Part shown: positions 57,808 to 64,000 of the stretch, piece after piece
Layout: every line of letters begins with the position of its first letter
Position numbering within the stretch: position 1 is the stretch's first letter
Source of the DNA: Actinoplanes palleronii
GTDB taxonomy: Bacteria; Actinomycetota; Actinomycetes; Mycobacteriales; Micromonosporaceae
Assembly: GCF_016862315.1 (NCBI RefSeq)
Contig: NZ_BOMS01000014.1
Location: 1 to 64,000, forward strand
Direction of reading: 5' to 3'
DNA length: 64,000 nucleotides
Notes under the pieces: generated by a model
Databases searched by the model: none
Told to the model about the DNA's origin: nothing
The model's input: only the letters and a program-made list of their open reading frames with translations
Made by a program: the position numbers and the translations under genes

Positions 57808-60800
57808 ATGACGCTGCGGAACGGCCAGATCATCACGTTCTACTCGTTCAAGGGTGGCGTCGGCCGGACCATGTCGCTGGCCAACGTCGCGTGGATCCTG
57901 GCCAGCACCGGTCGGCGGGTGCTCACTGTGGACTGGGACCTCGAGTCGCCCGGCCTGCACCGCTACTACGCGCCGTTCCTGGCCGACCGCGATCTTCGCC
58001 AGTCGCCCGGTGTCATCGACGCGATCACCCGGTTCGAGCAGCGGGCCGGTGAGGCGGCGGCCCGCGGCGAGAGCCTGCGGCCGGAGGAGATCCGGCAGCT
58101 CGCCCGGATCCAGGAGTACGCGACGTCCCTCGAGCGCTACGAGTTCCCCCGGGGTGGATCGATCGACTTCGTCCCGTCCGGCCAGCAGGTGCCCGAGTAC
58201 TCGCACACGGTCAGCAACTTCGACTGGGAGACGTTCTACACCCGGCTGAACGGCGAGGAGTTCCTGCACCACCTGGCGGAGAACATGCGCAGCCACTACG
58301 ACGTGGTGCTGATCGACAGCCGGACCGGGCTGAGCGACAACGCCGGCATCTGCACCGTCACGCTGCCGGACGCCGTGGTCAACTGCTTCGCGTACAACAA
58401 CCAGAGCATCGAGGGCGCGCTCGCGGTGGCGAACACCATCCGCCGGCTGCGGCCCAGCATCCGGATCTTCCCGGTGCCGAGCCGGGTGGAGGACGGCGAG
58501 ACCGCCAAGCTCAACCGGCGCCGCGCGCTGGCCCAGCAGCAGTTCCGCGAGTTCGTGGCGACGCTGGGGTACGCCGATCCGAGCAAGTACTGGGGCCAGG
58601 TCGAGCAGCCCTACAAGCCGTTCTACGCGTACGAGGAAACGCTCGCCACCTTCGGCGACCGCCCCTACCAGGAGAACGACCTGCTGGCCGCGTACGAACG
58701 GCTGGCCGGCGAGCTGGTCGGCGAGAAGTGTGAGCTGGGCGAGATCTCCGAGGCCATCCGGCTCGGCTGGCTCTCCGAGTTCGAGCAGCGCGGCGCGGTG
58801 AGCCCCGGCCCCGCCCTGATCTGCTACACCCCGCGTGACCGGATCTGGGCCGAGTGGATCGCCTATCAGCTCCGGCTGGCCGGGCAGCGCAGCGTCCTGC
58901 AGGACGTCAACGCGCCGGTGGACGCGGCCGAGGCCCTGGCCCGGGCGGACTGCGCGGTCGTCCTGCTCTCCCAGGAATCGGTCCGGGTGCCGCAGCTGGA
59001 GAGCTGGTGGCGGCTGACCGTCCGGCGCGACATCCCCGGTCACGGCCGGTTCCTCGTGCCGGTCCGGGTGGACGGCGTCCGCCCGCCGGAACCGTTCGCC
59101 GACCGCGAGCCGGTGGACATGTTCAACGTCCCGGAGCGGGCGGCCCGCGACTCGCTGCTGGCCCGGCTCGACATCCGCGACGCGGGGGTCGGTCATCTCG
59201 GCATCTCCGGCGGCCCGCACCCGCGGTTCCCGTTCGAGCCGGCCCGGGTCTGGCGCGCGCCGGCCCGGAACCACGGATTCACCGGGCGGGACGCCACCCT
59301 GGAGTCCCTGCGCGAGCAGCTCAACGCGAGCACCGCGCAGACCGGTCCGGTGGTCCTGCAGGGGATCGGCGGCGTCGGGAAGACCCAGATCGCCATCGAG
59401 TACGTGCACCGGTTCAACGCCGACTACGACATCGTCTGGTGGATCTCGGCCGACCAGCCGGCGCTCGTCGTCACCGCCCTGGCCGACCTGGCCCGGGAGC
59501 TCGGCCTGCCGATCGCCGGGTCCGGCCGGGCCGACGAGGAGGCGGCCGCGGTGCTGGAGGCGCTGCGGCTGGGCAGCCCGTCGTCGAACTGGATCGTCAT
59601 CTTCGACAACACCGAGGACCCGGAGCAGATCCGGCGGTTCCTGCCGACCGGCGCCGGCGACGTCGTCGTGACGACGCCCGGGCAGGAGTGGTCCCGCACC
59701 GCGTGGACCCTGGACATCAACGTCTTCGACCGCTCGGAGAGCCGGGCGCTGCTGACCCGGCGGGTCAAGGGCCTGTCCGGCGCGGACGCCGACGAGATCG
59801 CCGGCAAGCTGGGTGATCTCCCGCTGGCGGTGGAGCAGGCGGCCGCCTGGCTGGCCACCACCGGGATGTCCGCGCGGAGATATCTGGATCTTCTCGACGA
59901 GCAGCTGCCCCGGATCCTCAACGAGCCACCACCACCGGGCTATCGGCACCCGGCCGCCGAGACCTGGCGGCTGTCACAGGGACGCCTGCGGCAGGCGAAC
60001 CCGGCCGCGGCCTACCTGGTCGAGCTGCTGGCCGTCCTGGCGCCGGAGCCGATTCCCACGATTCTGCTGGACAGCCCGGGTATGGCGGACGCGCTCGCGG
60101 TCTTCGACCCGATGTTCCGCGACCAACTGATGCGCAACTCGTTGGTGCGGGAGGCGAGCCGGTTCGGTCTGGCTCGTGTCGATTCAGCGATTCAGGCACT
60201 TCGCATGCACCGGCTGGTGCAAAGTGTCATTATCAGCGACCTCTCCGTTGACGAACAGAGGCGCAGGCGGGAGCAGGTACACGTGATCCTGGCGAAGGCC
60301 CAGCGAGGCGATCCTTCCGACCAGCCCAGTTGGCCGACGTACCAGGGGATTCTGACCCACCTGGAACCCTCGGGCGCGCTCGACTCCGAGGATCCGGAGG
60401 TGCACCAGCTCACCGTCGACATGGTGCGCTACCTGCGGTACCGCGGCGACCTGACCGGTGCGCGCCGGCTCGCCGACCGGGCGATCGGCACGTGGGAGAG
60501 CCGTCTCGGCGCCGAGCACCTCTCGCTGCTGCGGATGCGCAGCGAGCTGGGGAACGTCCTCGAGGCGCACGGCGAGTACCAGGCCGCGCTGGAGGTCCAG
60601 GAGGACGCCGCGCGCCGGATGATCGAGCAGCGGGGGCAGACCTATCCGTACGCCCTGATCGCGCTCAGCGGTGCCGCCCAGGCGTACGCGGGCCTGGGGC
60701 AGTACCAGCGTGCGGTGGAGATCGGCGAGCAGGTCCTGGTGCACTGGCAGACCACGGTGGGTGACAACCACCGCCGGACCCTCGCGGCCAGGAACAACTT

Positions 60801-61722
60801 CGCGCTCTGGCTCATGCAGGCCGGTGACTTCGGGCGGTCCCGGGAGATCAGCGAGCAGGTGGCCGCGGCTGCCGAGACGCTGCTCGGCCCGACCGCCCGG
60901 TGGACGCTGCTGTGGCGCTGCAACCTGGGCCGGTTCCTGCGCGCGGACGGTGACCTGACCAGGTCGGAGAGCGTGCTGCGGGAGACCCTGGCCACCTGCC
61001 GGAACGCGCTCGACGAAGCGGACTCCTATCTGCTGCTGACGCAGAAGGAACTCGCGATCACCCTGCGGCGGCTCGGTCACCTGAGCGAGGCGCGTGAGCT
61101 GGCCGAGAGGTCGCTGGCGGCGTTCGGGCGGACGACCGGCGCTGATCATCTGTTCACCCAGTCGTGCAAGCTCGAGATCGCCACCATCCAGTCGGCGCAG
61201 GGTGACCACGCCGAGGCCCGGGCCGCCGCCGCCGAGGTGCTGGCCGCGTACAGCCGGATCCTCGGTGCGACGCACCCGGCGAGTCTGATGGTGGCGAACG
61301 ACCTCGCGGTCCTCGAACTGGCCGACGGCCGGGTGCAGGACGCGACCGAGCCGCTCACCCGGACGTATGCCGCTCTCGAGGGGAAACTGTCCGCGTCGCA
61401 CCCGTACGTGTCCATCTGTCGGATGAACGTGGCGAGTGCGCTGTTCGCATCCGGTGACATCCAGGGCGCGCTGGAGTTGGATGTCACTTGTCTAGCCGGC
61501 TTGCGGGAGAAGCTGCACAGCCGGACCCATCCGGCGGTGCTGGCGGCGACCGCGAACCTGGTGGCCAGCCGGCTGGCCACCGGTGACCGGGTCGGTGGTG
61601 AGGCGCTCCGCGAGGAAGCGCTGCGGATCGCCGGTGACATGTTCGACGAGAAGCATCCGCAGGTGATCGCGTTGCGGACCGGCGGCCGGAGCTTCATCGA
61701 TCTCGAGCCGGCCGACAGCTGA
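57808..61722 (+). CDS. KGGVGR-ATPase/TIR/NB-ARC/TPR protein (FxsT-like)
   Basis: A 1304-residue protein. Residues 1-300 are a ParA/SIMIBI-like ATPase with the variant Walker A KGGVGRT (15-21) and VLIDSRTGLSDNA. Residues about 335-455 are a TIR-like domain (ALICYTPRDRIWAEWIAYQL, ADCAVVLLSQES). An NB-ARC/STAND ATPase follows, P-loop GIGGVGKTQIAIEY near 519-531 and IVIFDNTED. Residues about 860-1290 are TPR repeats (LGNVLEAHGEYQAALEVQ, GDHAEARAAAAEVLAAY). This is the architecture of FxSxx-COOH system tetratricopeptide proteins. ATG with GGGGGAGGGA upstream, 49 nt after fxsC. It resembles an immune-type sensor; its role in peptide export or signalling is unknown. Confidence 0.88.
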   Translation: MTLRNGQIITFYSFKGGVGRTMSLANVAWILASTGRRVLTVDWDLESPGLHRYYAPFLADRDLRQSPGVIDAITRFEQRAGEAAARGESLRPEEIRQLARIQEYATSLERYEFPRGGSIDFVPSGQQVPEYSHTVSNFDWETFYTRLNGEEFLHHLAENMRSHYDVVLIDSRTGLSDNAGICTVTLPDAVVNCFAYNNQSIEGALAVANTIRRLRPSIRIFPVPSRVEDGETAKLNRRRALAQQQFREFVATLGYADPSKYWGQVEQPYKPFYAYEETLATFGDRPYQENDLLAAYERLAGELVGEKCELGEISEAIRLGWLSEFEQRGAVSPGPALICYTPRDRIWAEWIAYQLRLAGQRSVLQDVNAPVDAAEALARADCAVVLLSQESVRVPQLESWWRLTVRRDIPGHGRFLVPVRVDGVRPPEPFADREPVDMFNVPERAARDSLLARLDIRDAGVGHLGISGGPHPRFPFEPARVWRAPARNHGFTGRDATLESLREQLNASTAQTGPVVLQGIGGVGKTQIAIEYVHRFNADYDIVWWISADQPALVVTALADLARELGLPIAGSGRADEEAAAVLEALRLGSPSSNWIVIFDNTEDPEQIRRFLPTGAGDVVVTTPGQEWSRTAWTLDINVFDRSESRALLTRRVKGLSGADADEIAGKLGDLPLAVEQAAAWLATTGMSARRYLDLLDEQLPRILNEPPPPGYRHPAAETWRLSQGRLRQANPAAAYLVELLAVLAPEPIPTILLDSPGMADALAVFDPMFRDQLMRNSLVREASRFGLARVDSAIQALRMHRLVQSVIISDLSVDEQRRRREQVHVILAKAQRGDPSDQPSWPTYQGILTHLEPSGALDSEDPEVHQLTVDMVRYLRYRGDLTGARRLADRAIGTWESRLGAEHLSLLRMRSELGNVLEAHGEYQAALEVQEDAARRMIEQRGQTYPYALIALSGAAQAYAGLGQYQRAVEIGEQVLVHWQTTVGDNHRRTLAARNNFALWLMQAGDFGRSREISEQVAAAAETLLGPTARWTLLWRCNLGRFLRADGDLTRSESVLRETLATCRNALDEADSYLLLTQKELAITLRRLGHLSEARELAERSLAAFGRTTGADHLFTQSCKLEIATIQSAQGDHAEARAAAAEVLAAYSRILGATHPASLMVANDLAVLELADGRVQDATEPLTRTYAALEGKLSASHPYVSICRMNVASALFASGDIQGALELDVTCLAGLREKLHSRTHPAVLAATANLVASRLATGDRVGGEALREEALRIAGDMFDEKHPQVIALRTGGRSFIDLEPADS

Positions 61723-61927
61723 ATCATGAGTGGTCACATGACGCGACATCGAAGACGTGAAAGGTGTGAATGGGAATAACTGGAGAAACGCGGATCTATT
61801 TTCGCACGCACCGTGATCTCGGGCTCCACAAACCGTTTCCGTGAGCATTCACGACGCGTGATTTAGCGATTACCCAGCGGGGCGCCCCCGGTACTGATGA
61901 TCTTAGTCGACACGCAGGACCGGGCGA

Positions 61928-61954
61928 TGGTGTCAAGCCTTCGGTGCGCTAGGC
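61928..61954 (+). promoter_or_regulatory. Candidate promoter of the second precursor-maturase unit
   Basis: TGTCAA (about 61929) and TAGGCT (about 61949) lie near consensus spacing, about 45 nt upstream of the second precursor ATG. The 273-nt gap 61723-61995 is notably AT-richer than its surroundings and otherwise contains no gene. The second unit is therefore probably transcribed separately. Confidence 0.4.
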
Positions 61955-61995
61955 TCGGCCCGCGTTTTCGGCTGAGGGTGCAGTGAAGGGCTGGC

Positions 61996-62163
61996 ATGGA
62001 ACCTGACGTGGATCTGGATGCGCGCGTCATCCCGATCGCTCCCATCCGGTGGGCAGAATTTGATCTTGAGGCCGTGGAGAATCCGGTTCTCATGGCAGTT
62101 CTCGTCCAGGCCCGCAGTGGTGAATCGCGTCCGGGACGATCCTTCAACAATTTCGTCAGCTGA
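61996..62163 (+). CDS. Candidate cyclophane-peptide precursor (FxsA-like), FNN-FVS C-terminus
   Basis: A 55-residue peptide gene with GAAGGG 5 nt before the ATG; its TGA directly abuts the ATG of the second radical SAM gene. The leader carries VIPIAPIRWAEFDLEAVENP, followed by VLMAVLVQA, the P-I/hydrophobic-helix layout of FxSxx-COOH precursors. The C-terminus is Phe50-Asn51-Asn52-Phe53-Val54-Ser55-COOH, two tandem F-x-[N/S] units ending exactly at the carboxylate. This departs from the standard F-x-S-x-x terminus and parallels FSN-FAN of the first precursor. The substrate role is inferred from position, size and motif. Confidence 0.72.
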   Translation: MEPDVDLDARVIPIAPIRWAEFDLEAVENPVLMAVLVQARSGESRPGRSFNNFVS

Positions 62164-63336
62164 ATGCCCGTCGCCCCGGATGTGTCGCCGTTCCGGCAGT
62201 TTCTCCTGAAGCTACACAGTCGGTGCAATCTGGCCTGCGACTATTGTTACGTCTACGAACACGCTGATCAGTCCTGGCGTGAACGTCCCCGGGTGATGGC
62301 ACCGGAGACGGTGGCGGCCGCCGCCGCCCGGATCGGCGACCATCTTCGCACCTGGCGCCCCGCCGAGGCGGCCGTCGTCCTGCACGGCGGAGAGCCCTTG
62401 CTCGCCGGGGCGGAGGTCGTCCGCGACGTGGTGCGCAGGGTCCGTGCGTCGGCCGGTGGCACCACGCGCCTGGAGTTCGCCGTCCAGACCAACGGTCTGC
62501 TGCTGGACCCGCCGATGCTGGACATGCTGGCCGAGGAGCAGGTCGGCGTCGGGGTCAGCCTGGACGGCCCGCGGGCCGTCAACGACCGGCACCGGCGCTT
62601 CGCCCACGGCGGCGGCAGCTACGACAGGGTCGCGGCCGGCCTGCACCGGCTGGGCCAGGATCGCTATCGGCACCTGTACCGCGGCCTGCTCTGCACGATC
62701 GACGTCCGCGAGGATCCGATCGAGGTCTACGAGGGATTGCTGGCCTTCGACCCGCCCCGGATCGACCTGCTCCTGCCGCACGGCAACTGGACGACGCCGC
62801 CACCGCTGCGCACCGCGGACGCCTCGAGCACCCCCTACGCCGACTGGCTCATCCCGATCTTCGACCGCTGGTACCGCTCGCCGTCCTACCGGACCGACGT
62901 CCGGCTGTTCAGTTCCATCATGTCCCTGCTGGTCGGAGGCGCGAGCCGGGCCGAGTCGGTCGGGCTGACCCCGATCGACTACGTGACGATCGAGACCGAC
63001 GGCACGATCGAACAGAGCGACGCGCTGAAGACCGTCGGCGAGGGCGCAGCCGCCACCGGGCTGACCGTTTTCGACAACAGTCTGGACGAGGCGCTCCGGC
63101 ACCCGGCGATCCGAGCCCAGCGCGACGGCGTCTCCGCGCTCTGCGCCACCTGCCGCGGCTGCCGCCTGGTCCAGGTCTGCGGCGGCGGCCTCTACGCCCA
63201 CCGCCACCGCGCCGAGAACGGCTTCGCGAACCCCACCGTCTACTGCGCCGACCAGCAAAAACTGATCGACCACATCAGCAGCCAGATCTCCCCGGACCTG
63301 AACCGTGCCCGGCTGGCGTCGGCGCGGAGCTCATAG
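62164..63336 (+). CDS. fxsB: Radical SAM/SPASM maturase, FxsB-type (copy 2)
   Basis: A 390-residue paralogue of the enzyme at 55181-56347. The SAM-cluster cysteines are 21, 25 and 28 (KLHSRCNLACDYCYVYEHAD), then VLHGGEPLLAGAE and FAVQTNGLLLDP. The SPASM cysteines are at 327, 330, 333, 339 and 361 (CRGCRLVQVCGGGLYAHR). The ATG directly follows the precursor stop (TGAATG), so the two are translationally coupled. Long stretches such as PYADWLIPIFDRWY are shared with copy 1, pointing to duplication followed by specialisation with its own substrate. No second fxsC or fxsT is adjacent; it may share those at 56568-61722. Its stop overlaps the convergent TPR gene by 6 nt. Confidence 0.9.
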   Translation: MPVAPDVSPFRQFLLKLHSRCNLACDYCYVYEHADQSWRERPRVMAPETVAAAAARIGDHLRTWRPAEAAVVLHGGEPLLAGAEVVRDVVRRVRASAGGTTRLEFAVQTNGLLLDPPMLDMLAEEQVGVGVSLDGPRAVNDRHRRFAHGGGSYDRVAAGLHRLGQDRYRHLYRGLLCTIDVREDPIEVYEGLLAFDPPRIDLLLPHGNWTTPPPLRTADASSTPYADWLIPIFDRWYRSPSYRTDVRLFSSIMSLLVGGASRAESVGLTPIDYVTIETDGTIEQSDALKTVGEGAAATGLTVFDNSLDEALRHPAIRAQRDGVSALCATCRGCRLVQVCGGGLYAHRHRAENGFANPTVYCADQQKLIDHISSQISPDLNRARLASARSS

Positions 63337-64000
63337 CGACGGCGGGTCGATGTCGCAGTTGAGGCGGCGTTCCTCGATCGGGGCGCCGGTGTTCGGGTGA
63401 TCGGGTCCGAGCGTCTCGCGGAACAGGTTGTGCGCGTCCTGCCGCAGCCGTCGCGCTTCGACCTGCTCGTCGAGGGCGGCCAGCGTGATCGCCAGATTGC
63501 TCATCGCGGCCAGGGTGTCGGGATGTTTCGGCCCGAGCGAGGAGGCGAGGCGTTCGTACACGTCCCGGTCGTTGGCCCGCGCGCCCGGCAGGTCGCCGCC
63601 GTCGAACAGCTCGTTGCCCCGGTTGACCAGGCAGGCCAGCGTGTACGGGTGGTCCGGGCCGAGCATGATCCGGAACCGGTCGATGACCTCCTCGCTGATC
63701 GCCCGGGCGTGTTCGTGGTTCCCGAGCTTGCGCGTGAAGATCGCGACGTTGTTCCGGCAGGCCAGGGTCGACGGGTGGTCCGGGCCGAACCTCGCGTCGT
63801 ACTGGCGCAGGGCGCTCTCCGCAGTCGCCTGGGCGGCCCGGTCGTCGCCCAGCGCGGACTGGATGTTGGCCAGGTCGTTCAGGCAGGCGAGCGCCTCGGG
63901 GTGGTTGCGGCCCAGACGCCGTTCGAGCTTGGGCTTGATGTCCCGGGTCAGGTCGTGTGACTTGCTCAGCTCGCCGAGTTTGCGCAGGGTCACGGCGAGG
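63331..64000 (-). CDS. TPR-repeat protein, C-terminal part (runs off window)
   Basis: The last 220 or so residues of a tetratricopeptide protein; the frame is open to the window edge, so the N-terminus lies beyond 64000. Repeats of about 42 residues share the phrase LG-x-x-HP-x-(A/T)-L-x-x-(L/R)-x-(D/N)-(L/V)-A, the TPR_10/12 type of FxsT, STAND and kinesin-light-chain-like proteins. The end reads LRETLGPDHPNTGAPIEERR. It could be the C-terminus of another FxsT- or NB-ARC-TPR protein tied to the second maturase, but only the rest of the gene would show that. It converges with and overlaps the second fxsB gene. Confidence 0.8.
   Translation of the reverse strand, partial: LAVTLRKLGELSKSHDLTRDIKPKLERRLGRNHPEALACLNDLANIQSALGDDRAAQATAESALRQYDARFGPDHPSTLACRNNVAIFTRKLGNHEHARAISEEVIDRFRIMLGPDHPYTLACLVNRGNELFDGGDLPGARANDRDVYERLASSLGPKHPDTLAAMSNLAITLAALDEQVEARRLRQDAHNLFRETLGPDHPNTGAPIEERRLNCDIDPPSL

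Overview
The window is chromosomal DNA of a high-G+C actinobacterium, most likely Micromonosporaceae (Actinoplanes/Micromonospora-like). The clues are very GC-rich third codon positions, frequent GTG starts, several leaderless starts (a -10 box 6-7 nt before the start codon), a dgt-dnaG pair, stacked Roadblock/LC7 genes, an EboE-like gene and Fxs-type peptide-maturation clusters. No rRNA, CRISPR array, insertion sequence or origin was seen. There are two tRNA genes.

Layout. 33-2496: minus-strand operon of three Roadblock/LC7 proteins and a DUF4388 protein. 2868-15780: VOC protein, chemoreceptor, dgt, dnaG with a coupled companion gene, a NodIJ/ABC-2-type exporter, a tandem hairpin repeat, a YihY/BrkB membrane protein carrying a 12-bp minisatellite, an EboE-like TIM barrel, a YtxH-like protein, tRNA-Asn and a membrane protein. 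15886-17381: FAD oxidoreductase and a 57-residue orphan.

17429-34600 is an accessory or conflict island beginning at a tRNA with a CAT anticodon. It holds a five-gene run (two actinobacterial accessory proteins, a TOTE-type archaeo-eukaryotic primase/SF2 helicase, and an HTH antitoxin/PIN toxin pair), a HigB/HigA pair, an EACC1-plus-caspase effector module, a FitA/FitB pair destroyed by four frameshifts, a 1707-residue kinase/AAA/GAF/GGDEF protein and a methyltransferase remnant. Three dispersed copies of a 75-77 bp repeat lie among the toxin-antitoxin and effector genes.

34702-53948 is mixed metabolic, secretory and regulatory content: AAE-family transporter with aquaporin, secreted GH31 glucosidase with a starch-binding module, a large subtilase, a GGDEF-EAL protein, a metallo-hydrolase divergent from a TetR regulator over three 18-bp-phased repeats, acyltransferase 3, a small secreted repeat protein, a lipoprotein SGNH hydrolase and an MFS transporter.

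54083-64000 is the most striking part: two FxsB-type radical SAM/SPASM genes, each directly preceded by an unannotated small gene that looks like its peptide substrate (59 and 55 residues). Both candidate precursors carry two back-to-back three-residue motifs (FSN-FAN and FNN-FVS), a pattern suited to two tandem Phe-x-Asn/Ser cyclophane crosslinks. Between them lie an FxsC-like TIR protein and a 1304-residue KGGVGR-ATPase/TIR/NB-ARC/TPR protein (FxsT-like). An AAC(3)-type acetyltransferase lies upstream, and a second TPR protein runs off the right edge.

All calls are from reading the sequence; no database search was possible.
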